Positions 1-6,810 of a stretch of DNA of 6,810 bases are shown piece by piece. The translations under genes were made by a program, and so were the position numbers. Origin of the DNA: Zoogloeaceae bacterium (GTDB lineage Bacteria; Pseudomonadota; Gammaproteobacteria; Burkholderiales; Rhodocyclaceae); assembly GCA_031282665.1 (NCBI GenBank), contig JAITDH010000188.1, positions 1 through 6,810 on the forward strand, written 5' to 3'. Every line of letters starts with the position of its first letter. The stretch's first letter is position 1. The notes under the pieces are model-generated. The model saw only the letters and a list, made by a program, of their open reading frames with translations, ran no database searches and was not told the DNA's origin.

Positions 1-833
1 ACCGTGGTGGACAGCCGGAATTCCGGCGCGCCGGAGAGGCCGCCGGCTTCCTTGCCGTAGGGCAGATGCTCGACCCCGGCGCGGGAGAGCGTGGTGTTGG
101 TCGCGATCGCCGCGTCCATCCGGTGCCGCCGGAGCGCGTCGGCGATCGCCTGTATCTGCGCGTCTTCCAGGTCGGGGGCGATCTTCAGCGCCAGCGGGGT
201 GTAGCGGCCGTGCCGGTCGGCAAGGCGCGATTGCGCCGCCTTGAGGCGGGAAAGCAGATCATCCAGCGCCTCGTCCTTTTGCAGGTCGCGCAGGTTTTTC
301 GTGTTCGGGCTGGAAATATTGACGGCTACATAACTGGCGACGGCATAGACCTTTTCCAGGCAGGAAAGGTAGTCCTCCGCCGCCTTTTCCAGTGGGGTAT
401 CGGCGTTTTTCCCGATATTGACGCCGAGGATGCCGCCATTCTTGGGAAAGCGCGCCCGGGCGACGCGGGAGAGCAGGGCGTCCACGCCCTGGTTGTTGAA
501 ACCCATGCGGTTGATGATCGCCTCCGCCTTGGGAAGGCGGAAAAGACGCGGTTTCGGGTTGCCGGGCTGCGGCCGCGGCGTCACCGTGCCGACCTCGATA
601 TGCCCGAAGCCGAAGGATGCCAGCGCGTCGATGTATTGGCCGTTCTTGTCCAGGCCGGCGGCCAGGCCGACGCGGTTGGGAAAGGTCAGCCCCATGACTT
701 CGACAGGATCGCTGACCGTTTTTTTCGGCGCCAGACCCGAGGCATGCAGGCCGGAAAGCGCGCAAAGACTCAGGTTGTGCGACTTTTCGGCATCCAGGGT
801 GAACAGGGCGCGGCGGAGGAGGGAATAGAACAT
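1..833 (-). CDS. pyrD: Dihydroorotate dehydrogenase (quinone), class 2, C-terminus cut by window edge
   Basis: This enzyme oxidises dihydroorotate to orotate in pyrimidine synthesis, passing electrons through FMN to membrane quinone. My translation of the minus strand gives 277 complete codons starting [20 protein letters not shown], the amphipathic N-terminal helix typical of class 2 enzymes that binds the inner membrane. Visible family motifs are [10 protein letters not shown] (about 57-66, FMN site), INRMGFNN (107-114), VNISSPNT (171-178) with Ser175 at the class 2 catalytic base position, LKIAPD (216-221) and ATNTT (244-248). The family is usually near 335-345 residues, so roughly 60 C-terminal residues lie outside the window. 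The start at 833 matches the family N-terminus. No convincing Shine-Dalgarno precedes it; a possible leaderless promoter is listed separately. The neighbours give no pathway context. The identification is very secure. Confidence 0.97.
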   Translation of the reverse strand, partial: MFYSLLRRALFTLDAEKSHNLSLCALSGLHASGLAPKKTVSDPVEVMGLTFPNRVGLAAGLDKNGQYIDALASFGFGHIEVGTVTPRPQPGNPKPRLFRLPKAEAIINRMGFNNQGVDALLSRVARARFPKNGGILGVNIGKNADTPLEKAAEDYLSCLEKVYAVASYVAVNISSPNTKNLRDLQKDEALDDLLSRLKAAQSRLADRHGRYTPLALKIAPDLEDAQIQAIADALRRHRMDAAIATNTTLSRAGVEHLPYGKEAGGLSGAPEFRLSTT

Positions 834-839
834 GGCGGA

Positions 840-868
840 ATTGTACCTTGTCAGGAATCAGGTATCAG
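840..868 (-). promoter_or_regulatory. Candidate sigma-70 promoter for a leaderless pyrD transcript
   Basis: On the minus strand, TACAAT (840-845) matches the -10 consensus at five of six positions. CTGATA (863-868) matches the -35 consensus at four of six, and the spacer is exactly 17 bases. Only six bases (TCCGCC) separate the -10 box from the pyrD ATG, which would place the transcription start on the A of the ATG. The lack of a well-spaced Shine-Dalgarno fits a leaderless message. The -35 box lies inside a heptamer repeat. This is pattern matching only; a promoter further upstream is possible. Confidence 0.35.
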
Positions 869-890
869 GAATCAGGGGACAGAGACAGAG
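849..890. repeat. Degenerate heptamer tandem repeat cluster upstream of pyrD
   Basis: Six consecutive 7-bp units fill this stretch. Read on the + strand, four are of the type AATCAGG (TGTCAGG, AATCAGG, TATCAGG, AATCAGG) and two are GGACAGA and GACAGAG. On the minus strand these are CTGATTC-type and CTCTGTC-type units, the same two families found near 2051-2126, but here they abut directly without the GC hairpin between them. The units overlap the proposed pyrD -35 box. Such heptamer families are scattered through intergenic regions in some bacterial genomes; that comparison is from memory. Confidence 0.8.
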
Positions 891-941
891 CGCAGGGGAT
901 TCGCGCCGTCGTCAAATCCTATCCGGAGGCATAGCGGCCTA

Positions 942-1364
942 TCAATGCAGATGCCACTGCAACAAATATGGTGCATTGGGGTTATCCAGTCCCCACAACC
1001 ACATGCAGGCAATAGCAATGTACAGCAGCGCGAAGACTATTTGCTTTTGCGGGCTGGAATAAACGAGTATTGGGATATGGATAAAACCGATTGCACAAAA
1101 CCAGAAAAAGAAAAGATAGACCGTTAAAGCCAGCGGACTATCCAATATAGCAGTCAAGAGGATTTTTACATTCACTACGTTGGAAATGACGCAAAGTACA
1201 TCCCAATAGCCGATGTATTGCAACGATATTCCCTTGCTCATATTGCTATTGCGCGGGTCGAGATAGGGATGTTTTTCGTAGAGTCTATTACACTCTTCCG
1301 CCCATTGCATCCAAGCCCTGTGCTCACTATGCGGCGGTTCCGGCGGCAATTTTGGAAAGCACAT
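942..1364 (-). CDS. Small hypothetical inner-membrane protein, AT-rich
   Basis: I do not recognise this 140-residue protein. The start at 1364 is chosen because AGGAG lies eight bases upstream on the minus strand; an in-frame start 25 codons further upstream has no comparable site and would run into the palindromic element. The N-terminal 50 residues are hydrophilic, rich in Pro, Glu and aromatic residues (PPEPPHSEHRAWMQWAEEC near 8-25). Three hydrophobic segments follow, at about 53-74, 78-101 and 108-125, the second very aromatic (VYLFFFWFCAIGF). The end is short and aromatic (YLLQWHLH). The base composition is far from its neighbours: positions 1081-1140 contain 23 G+C of 60, against 47 of 60 at 5281-5340 in the ATPase gene. 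That suggests a transferred or orphan gene. It lies 108 bases before pyrD and might be co-transcribed, but nothing proves that. Confidence 0.72.
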   Translation of the reverse strand: MCFPKLPPEPPHSEHRAWMQWAEECNRLYEKHPYLDPRNSNMSKGISLQYIGYWDVLCVISNVVNVKILLTAILDSPLALTVYLFFFWFCAIGFIHIPILVYSSPQKQIVFALLYIAIACMWLWGLDNPNAPYLLQWHLH

Positions 1365-1394
1365 TTCAGTTTCTCCTGTGAGAATTAGCACGGC

Positions 1395-1529
1395 GGGTAG
1401 GTTGGATGGAGCCGAGGGCGTAATCCGACATTCGTTCATACCGGCGCTTGCGCCACTGTTGTTTGATTTGCGATGCCGCGCATCGTGGAATACGAATGTC
1501 GGATTACGCTTCGCTTATCCAACCTACCC
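1395..1529. repeat. 135-bp nested palindromic intergenic element
   Basis: The outer arms GGGTAGGTTGGAT (1395-1407) and ATCCAACCTACCC (1517-1529) are perfect 13-bp inverted repeats. Inside them, GCGTAATCCGACATTCGT (1418-1435) and its exact complement (1492-1509) form a perfect 18-bp inverted repeat. The centre holds two smaller hairpins: GGCGC-TT-GCGCC at 1443-1454 and CGATGC-CGC-GCATCG at 1471-1485. The element contains no transposase gene. From memory, sequences of the type GTAGGTTGGAT...GCGTAATCC are widespread dispersed intergenic repeats in proteobacteria, so this is probably a non-autonomous mobile or palindromic repeat. It separates two leftward genes and could act as a terminator or RNA processing site for the lipoprotein gene. 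Confidence 0.85.
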
Positions 1530-1536
1530 AACCTAC
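1519..1536. repeat. 9-bp tandem duplication at the edge of the palindromic element
   Basis: CCAACCTAC occurs twice back to back, at 1519-1527 and 1528-1536. The first copy is part of the right arm of the palindromic element and the second lies almost entirely outside it. The left end shows no matching flanking copy, so this is better explained as a slippage duplication of the arm than as a target-site duplication. Confidence 0.75.
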
Positions 1537-1552
1537 AAAACCGCCTCAGCTT

Positions 1553-2038
1553 TCATTGGCTGGAAAAATCCAGGCGGATCAGTTTCCACTCTCCGCCTTC
1601 TTTCGCCCAGCCCAGGCGGACGTGGTAGCGGGAGGCGTTTTCCGGGATCAGGCCCTCGGCGCCCATCAGGGCGACTTCGCCTTCGCTGGTGGCGCGGTCG
1701 GGGGAGCGGGCGTCGATGCGATTGTCCAGGCTCATGGTCAGGATGCTGATGTTCTTGTAGCGGGTGAACATCAGCAGCATGGTGCGCCGCGCCCAGTCGC
1801 GGTTTTCATCCGGCGCGCGGGCGACGAAATCCGTGTGCAGGATGTCGAGGACGCGGGCGGAGTCCTTGCTCTCCAGCGCGGACTGCAATTCACCCGTCGC
1901 GCGCGCCAAGGCGGCTTCCGGAGTCTCGCCCGCGCAGCCGGGCAGGAACAGAAGACAGAGGACGGAGGAGAGGAGACAGAACGCGCGCGCAGCGCGCTTT
2001 GTAGTCTGTAGTCCGTGGTCGGTGGCCGGTATGCGCAT
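1553..2038 (-). CDS. Predicted lipoprotein with SnoaL/NTF2-like domain
   Basis: This is a 161-residue protein exported and lipid-anchored in the envelope. The start at 2038 is fixed by a strong AAGGAG six bases upstream; the frame stays open to 2149, but those 37 codons run through repeat sequence. Residues 1-20 form a long n-region with Lys14, Arg15 and Arg18, residues 21-32 are hydrophobic, and the lipobox LPGC puts the lipidated cysteine at 35. The mature part resembles NTF2/SnoaL-like domains: helices around 40-70 (ALARATGELQSALESKDSA, then LDILHTDFVA), a strand near 94-105 (YKNISILTMSLD), and a terminal hairpin with RYHVRLGWAKEGGEWKLIRLDF-type alternation (137-158). No catalytic residues can be assigned, and the function is unknown. 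The signal peptide is encoded by heptamer-repeat DNA (see findings). The gene diverges from the exporter operon; a shared function is not implied. Confidence 0.85.
   Translation of the reverse strand: MRIPATDHGLQTTKRAARAFCLLSSVLCLLFLPGCAGETPEAALARATGELQSALESKDSARVLDILHTDFVARAPDENRDWARRTMLLMFTRYKNISILTMSLDNRIDARSPDRATSEGEVALMGAEGLIPENASRYHVRLGWAKEGGEWKLIRLDFSSQ
1949..2028 (-). repeat. Composite heptamer-hairpin repeat, copy 1 (inside the lipoprotein gene)
   Basis: Reading the minus strand from 2028, four degenerate heptamers (on + they are GTAGTCT, GTAGTCC, GTGGTCG and GTGGCCG at 2001-2028) are followed by AAAG. Then comes a GC-rich hairpin (on + GCGCGC-GCA-GCGCGC, 1983-1997), and then CTCTGTC-like units ending in CTTCTG near 1949. 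The same order of parts occurs in copy 2 on the opposite strand at 2051-2126. In the lipoprotein frame this DNA encodes the n-region and hydrophobic core of the signal peptide (about residues 4-30). Confidence 0.75.
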
Positions 2039-2044
2039 GGGTTG

Positions 2045-2050
2045 CTCCTT
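2045..2050 (-). promoter_or_regulatory. Shine-Dalgarno site fixing the lipoprotein start
   Basis: On the minus strand AAGGAG is followed by six bases (CAACCC) and then the ATG at 2038. It is the strongest ribosome site among the leftward genes. It lies in the short 20-22 base gap between the two oppositely oriented composite repeats, so its access could depend on how those repeats fold in the message. Confidence 0.8.
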
Positions 2051-2126
2051 CTGATTACTGGATACTGGTGCCTGATTCCAAAGGCCGCGCAGCGGCCGCT
2101 CTGTCCTCTGTCCTCCGTCTTCTGGA
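2051..2126 (+). repeat. Composite heptamer-hairpin repeat, copy 2 (divergent intergenic region)
   Basis: Four CTGATTC-like heptamers (2051-2078) are followed by CAAAG and a perfect hairpin, GGCCGC-GCA-GCGGCC (2083-2097). Then come CTCTGTC (2099-2105), CTCTGTC (2106-2112), CTCCGTC (2113-2119) and TTCTGGA (2120-2126). The architecture matches copy 1 in opposite orientation. Segment 2103-2124 is an inverted match to 1949-1970 at 19 of 22 positions. It lies between the divergent lipoprotein and exporter genes. Confidence 0.8.
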
Positions 2127-2171
2127 AACGATCTGTCACAGTTCGGCATTCTCTCACCGAAAGGAGCCTGT

Positions 2172-2177
2172 TATATT
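2172..2177 (+). promoter_or_regulatory. Candidate -10 box for the exporter operon
   Basis: TATATT matches the -10 consensus at five of six positions and lies in the only AT-rich patch before the first exporter gene. It predicts a transcription start near 2184 and a leader of about 24 bases. The sequence 16-18 bases upstream has no good -35 match, so either an activator is needed or the real promoter is elsewhere. No operator was recognised. Confidence 0.3.
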
Positions 2178-2207
2178 ACGCTCGAATTTGTTTCCAGGAA
2201 CACGATT

Positions 2208-3614
2208 TTGTCTTTGTCACGTTTTTTCCCCCTGTTCGCCTGCCTGTTCTGCGCGTCGTTGCAGGCCGCGCCGGATCCTTTCGATGTGGAAAGCGGGATC
2301 GCCGCGCCCTGTCCGCAGCCGGGCGGCATGGCGGCGCCGGAGGCGCCCCTGGGGCTCGCGGAGGTGATCGACCTTGCCCTGTGCCGCAATCCGAAGACCC
2401 GCGCCGCCTGGGCGAACGCCAGGATAGAAGCCAGCCTGGCCGGGGCGGCGCAGGCGAGCTATCTGCCGAGCCTGGCGGGCGACGTCGGCGGCAGGCGGCA
2501 GCGGAGCAGGACGGAAGGCGAATCCGCGCAGACGGTGCGCCAGGGGAGCGCCAATCTGAGCCTTTCCTATCTTCTCTTCGATTTCGGCGGACGCGCCGCC
2601 AATCTGGAAAATCGCCGGCAATTGCTGAACGCCGCCATCGCCCAGCAGGATGTGACCCGGCAGGCCGTGTTCCTGGAAGCCTTGCAGGCGTTCTATCAGG
2701 TGCATGCGCAGACGGCGGCGCTGGAAGCGGCGAAAGCCTCCGAGGCGGCGGCGGAAAAAAGTTTCCGGGCCGCCGACGCCCGCCATCGCGCCGAGGTGGC
2801 CACGCCCGCCGACAAATTGCAGGCGCAGACGGCCTTTTCCCAGGCGAGCCTGAACCGTATCCGCATCGAGGGGCAACTGCGCAACGCGCAGGGGACGCTG
2901 GCCAATGTGATCGGCCTGGACGCGCATCAGGCGGTGCGCCTGGAAGATCCGGGCGCGGCGCTTGCCGGTGCCCTGTCCGGCAACGGCAGCGGGAGCGCGC
3001 CGGATTTTTCCGCCCGGCTGGATGCGCTGATCGCTTTCGCGAAAGCCCAGCGTCCGGATCTCGCCGCCGCCGAGGCGCGTTACCAGGCGGCGAAGGCGGC
3101 GGTCGATGTCGCCCGTTCGCAGGGCCTGCCGACCCTCAACCTTTCCGCCGCTTCCGGCCGCCAGCGCAGCGATGGCCTGGACAGCCGCAGCGGCAGCCTC
3201 AATGTCACCCTGAACATCCCGCTGTTTACCGGCTTTTCCACCAGCTACCAGATCCGCGCCGCGGAAGCGCGCCTGGAAGCCAGCGCCATCGAGCAGGAAC
3301 AGCTCGCGCAGCAGGCGAGCCTGGATGTCTGGCAGGCCTGGCAGGCGTTGCGCACCGCGACGCAGAGCCTGGAGAGCACGGCGGACCTGCTCGCCTCCGC
3401 CGAGGCTTCCGAACGGGTGGCGCTGGGGCGCTACCAGGCGGGGGTGGGCAATATCCTGGACGTGCTGAACGCGCAAAGCGCCCTGGCGGATGCCCGGATG
3501 CAGCGGATCGCCGCCGCCTACGACTGGAACATCAATCGCGCCGCGCTCGCCAGCGCCCTGGGAACGCTGGATAAACGGCTGCTCGACGAATCTTTCACCT
3601 TTGCCGCGCCATGA
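2208..3614 (+). CDS. TolC-family outer-membrane efflux channel
   Basis: This 468-residue protein is the outer-membrane duct of a tripartite exporter. It starts with TTG at 2208, eight bases after AGGA at 2196-2199; no in-frame ATG exists nearby, and a second TTG at 2214 is the alternative. A signal peptide occupies residues 1-20, probably cleaved at LQA|AP. The mature protein shows the duplicated TolC plan: repeat 1 begins near LAEVIDLALCRNP (50-62) and repeat 2 near IAFAKAQRPDLAAAEARYQ (275-292). Each repeat has long Ala/Gln-rich helices and a strand region (SANLSLSYLLFDFGGR, 114-129; SLNVTLNIPLFTGF, 330-343). The C-terminal RYQAGVGNILDVLNAQSALADAR-type motif (408-430) is characteristic of the family. 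Cys35 and Cys59 are the only mature cysteines noticed and could form a disulphide. There is no lipobox at the signal cleavage site, unlike OprM/NodT lipoproteins. Its stop overlaps the adaptor start by four bases. Confidence 0.93.
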   Translation: MSLSRFFPLFACLFCASLQAAPDPFDVESGIAAPCPQPGGMAAPEAPLGLAEVIDLALCRNPKTRAAWANARIEASLAGAAQASYLPSLAGDVGGRRQRSRTEGESAQTVRQGSANLSLSYLLFDFGGRAANLENRRQLLNAAIAQQDVTRQAVFLEALQAFYQVHAQTAALEAAKASEAAAEKSFRAADARHRAEVATPADKLQAQTAFSQASLNRIRIEGQLRNAQGTLANVIGLDAHQAVRLEDPGAALAGALSGNGSGSAPDFSARLDALIAFAKAQRPDLAAAEARYQAAKAAVDVARSQGLPTLNLSAASGRQRSDGLDSRSGSLNVTLNIPLFTGFSTSYQIRAAEARLEASAIEQEQLAQQASLDVWQAWQALRTATQSLESTADLLASAEASERVALGRYQAGVGNILDVLNAQSALADARMQRIAAAYDWNINRAALASALGTLDKRLLDESFTFAAP

Positions 3615-4849
3615 AACCACTCTTCAAGAAAAAACTCGTTCTGTTCCTCGTCCTCTTCCTCCTGGCGGGCGGCCTTCTCTTTTGGTACGCGGGCGGCGAC
3701 CGCCGTTCCCCGGCGGAGCGCTACCAGTTTTCCACGCTGGAAAACGGGCCGATCCAGCAGAGCGTTTCCGCCAACGGGACCCTCAATCCGGTAACGCTGG
3801 TCAGCGTCGGCACGCAGGTTTCCGGCAGCGTCAAGGCGCTGTACGTCGATTTCAACGACGAGGTGGAAAAGGGGCAGATCCTGGCGGAACTGGACGACGC
3901 CACGCTCGCCGCGCAGGCGCGGCAAAGCGAGGCCAGCCTGATGAGCGCGCGCGCCTCGCTGGATCTCGCCGCCGCCAACGAAAGGCGGATGCGCGCCCTG
4001 TTCGCGCAGGAATACGTCTCCCGGCAGGAACTCGACCAGGCGGTGCAGGCGCTGAAGAGCGCCCAGGCGCAGACGCACCAGGCCAGCGCGCTGGCGGACA
4101 AGGACAAGGCCAATCTCGGCTACACCATCATCCGCTCGCCGGTTTCCGGCGTGGTGGTCGATCGCCAGGTCGACGTCGGCCAGACGGTGGCCGCCAGCTT
4201 CCAGACGCCCACCCTGTTCAAGATCGCGCAGGATCTCGACAAGATGCAGATCGACTCCGCCTTTGCCGAGGCCGATGTGGGCAACATCAAGGTGGGGCAG
4301 TCGGTGCGCTTCACCGTCGACGCCTTCCCCGACCGCAGCTTTTCCGGCGTGGTGCGGCAGGTGCGCCTGAATCCCACCACCACTTCCAATGTGGTGACCT
4401 ACAACGTGGTGGTGGTGGTGGACAATCCGGGACACATCCTTCTGCCGGGCATGACCGCCTATGTCAATATCGTGGTCGCGCACCGGGAAGCGGCGCTGCT
4501 CGTGCCCAACGCGGCGCTGCGCTTCCGGCCGCCGAGCGGGAACGGGACGGGGAAAGCGAAAAACAACGCGCCGGGCGGCATCCTCGGCATGAGCGGGCCG
4601 CGCATGGGGCCACCGGGTGGCGGGGCGAAGGAAAGCAGCGGCCTCAACGCCAGCCCCGGCGCCCAAGGCACCCTATATGTGCTGCGCGATGGGCAACTGA
4701 TGCCGGTGACGGTCAAGCTGGGCATCACCGACAATCGCCACACGGAAATCCTGGAAGGCGCGCTGCAAGCCGGCGACCGGGTCGCCACCGGCGAAGCGGG
4801 CACCGTTCCCGAGGATTCCAGCGGCAACATGCGCTTCCGCCCATTCTGA
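3611..4849 (+). CDS. macA: MacA-like periplasmic adaptor (HlyD/RND-adaptor family)
   Basis: This 412-residue membrane-fusion protein couples the inner-membrane ABC transporter to the TolC channel. A basic N-terminus (MKPLFKKK) and one hydrophobic segment (about 9-27) anchor it in the inner membrane. A lipoyl half-domain follows (60-97, with VGTQVSGSVKALYVDFNDEV), then a helical hairpin (about 98-165), the second lipoyl half (YTIIRSPVSGVVVDRQVDVG, 171-190), a beta-barrel (about 210-290) and a membrane-proximal domain with GDRVATG near the end. Residues about 305-352 form a Gly/Pro/Asn-rich insert that probably accounts for the excess over E. coli MacA (about 370). The start ATG overlaps the channel gene stop (ATGA) and has no clear ribosome site, so translational coupling is likely. 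The symbol marks family membership, not a proven macrolide role. Confidence 0.9.
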   Translation: MKPLFKKKLVLFLVLFLLAGGLLFWYAGGDRRSPAERYQFSTLENGPIQQSVSANGTLNPVTLVSVGTQVSGSVKALYVDFNDEVEKGQILAELDDATLAAQARQSEASLMSARASLDLAAANERRMRALFAQEYVSRQELDQAVQALKSAQAQTHQASALADKDKANLGYTIIRSPVSGVVVDRQVDVGQTVAASFQTPTLFKIAQDLDKMQIDSAFAEADVGNIKVGQSVRFTVDAFPDRSFSGVVRQVRLNPTTTSNVVTYNVVVVVDNPGHILLPGMTAYVNIVVAHREAALLVPNAALRFRPPSGNGTGKAKNNAPGGILGMSGPRMGPPGGGAKESSGLNASPGAQGTLYVLRDGQLMPVTVKLGITDNRHTEILEGALQAGDRVATGEAGTVPEDSSGNMRFRPF

Positions 4850-4862
4850 CGAGGTAGCACGG

Positions 4863-5596
4863 ATGCCCGTTCCCGTCATCGACATTCGCCACCTGTACAA
4901 GGATTACGCGACACCCCTCGGCCCTTTCCCGGTATTGAAGGACGTCAATCTCACCGTGCATGCCGGGGAATTCGTCGCCATCATGGGCCCCTCCGGATCG
5001 GGCAAATCCACCTTCATGAACATCCTCGGCTGCCTGGATCACCCGACATCTGGCGACTATATCCTGAACGGGCAGGACATCGCCGCGCTGGACAAGGACG
5101 CCACCGCCCATCTGCGCGGGCGGACGCTGGGCTTCGTCTTCCAGGGCTTCAACCTCCTGCCGCGCATGAACCTGGAAGACAACGTGGCCCTGCCGCTGGT
5201 GTACTTCGACATCCCCAAGGCCGAACGGCGCGAACGCGCGCGCGTCCAGCTCGCCAAGGTGGGCCTGGAACGCTACGCGGCCTCCCTGCCGAACCGCATC
5301 TCCGGCGGGCAGCAGCAGCGCGTCGCCATCGCCCGCGCCCTGGTCAACCATCCCCGCCTGATCCTCGCCGACGAACCGACGGGTAATCTCGACAGCCACA
5401 CCAGCGAAGAAATCATGCAACTTTTCACCAGCCTGAACCGGGAAGGCATCACCATCATCCTGGTCACGCACGAACCGGACATCGCCCTGCACGCCGGGCG
5501 GCAGGTGCGTTTCCTCGACGGCTGCATCGTCCAGGACGCGCCGACGCACCTGCATGTGGAACATGCGGAACACATGGAACACGCGGAGGCCGCGCC

Positions 5597-5600
<4 letters not shown>
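4863..5600 (+). CDS. MacB-type ABC transporter ATPase subunit
   Basis: This 245-residue nucleotide-binding protein hydrolyses ATP to drive the adjacent permease. Visible motifs are Walker A GPSGSGKST (42-50), Q-loop Gln94 in FVFQGFNLLP, signature ISGGQQQR (146-153), Walker B LILADEPT (166-173, catalytic Glu171), D-loop NLDS (175-178) and the switch His203 in VTHEP. The sequence places it in the MacB/LolD group. In E. coli MacB this domain is fused to the permease; here it is a separate chain. GAGG lies eight bases before the ATG and supports the start, 13 bases after the adaptor stop. The C-terminal tail is unusual: after residue 228 it carries five histidines in a VEH-AEH-MEH pattern, encoded by a 9-base near-repeat at 5556-5582. 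Its stop overlaps the permease start (ATGA). Confidence 0.95.

Positions 5601-6810
<1,210 letters not shown>

Noticed and set aside
900..941. Rho-independent terminator after the small membrane-protein gene
   Set aside because: Only weak, interrupted complementarity is visible and there is no following T-run on the minus strand.
66..1127. Long rightward open frame over the pyrD region
   Set aside because: It is antisense to clear pyrD coding sequence, its product is Arg/Gly-rich without family features, and it continues into unrelated AT-rich DNA. It is an artefact of high G+C.
1519..1536. Target-site duplication of the palindromic element
   Set aside because: The repeated CCAACCTAC belongs to the element arm itself and is not found outside the left arm.
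2039..2149. N-terminal extension of the lipoprotein gene to a start at 2149
   Set aside because: The extra 37 codons run through repeat DNA, have no good ribosome site, and would bury the signal peptide internally; the AAGGAG before 2038 is decisive.
2217..3620. Long leftward open frame opposite the TolC-like gene
   Set aside because: The product shows only composition-driven Arg/Gly richness, while the plus strand carries unmistakable TolC-family motifs.
4406..4420. Five tandem GTG units as a phase-variable microsatellite
   Set aside because: It encodes a run of valines in a beta-strand of the adaptor. The unit is in frame, so slippage would not switch the gene off, and short Val runs are normal there.
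5298..5312. Non-canonical ABC signature ISGGQ instead of LSGGQ
   Set aside because: Ile at the first position is a common harmless variation in this ATPase group; all other catalytic motifs are intact.

Overview
The window comes from a Gram-negative, GC-rich proteobacterium. The coding regions are strongly G+C rich, the dihydroorotate dehydrogenase is the membrane-linked class 2 type, and there is a TolC-type outer-membrane channel. A betaproteobacterium is my best guess, from overall protein and repeat style, but the sequence does not prove it.

Layout. The left third is transcribed leftward: a lipoprotein gene (2038 to 1553), a small AT-rich membrane-protein gene (1364 to 942) and the 5' part of pyrD (833 to the left edge). 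These genes are separated by repeat-rich spacers rather than tightly packed. The right two thirds, from about 2208 to the right edge, is a rightward operon: TolC-like outer-membrane channel, MacA-like periplasmic adaptor, MacB-like ATPase, MacB-like permease. It has two 4-base ATGA overlaps and one 13-base gap. The permease is cut by the window edge only a few codons before its expected end.

How the genes work together. The four rightward genes make a complete tripartite ABC exporter of the MacAB-TolC class. A split ATPase/permease pair in the inner membrane drives an adaptor that feeds an outer-membrane duct. The exported substrate cannot be read from the sequence. The leftward genes are not obviously related to export; pyrD is a pyrimidine-synthesis housekeeping gene.

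The unusual material is in the left-hand spacers. Degenerate 7-bp tandem repeats (CTGATTC-like, CTCTGTC-like and GTAGTCT-like) occur in three clusters. Two clusters share a composite plan of heptamers, AAAG, a GC hairpin with a 3-base centre, then CTCTGTC-type heptamers. They lie in inverted orientation on either side of the start codon of the lipoprotein gene, and one of them encodes most of that protein's signal peptide. A separate 135-bp nested palindromic element sits between the lipoprotein and the small membrane-protein genes. I saw no tRNA, rRNA, CRISPR array or transposase gene. No gene-free stretch exceeds 300 bases.
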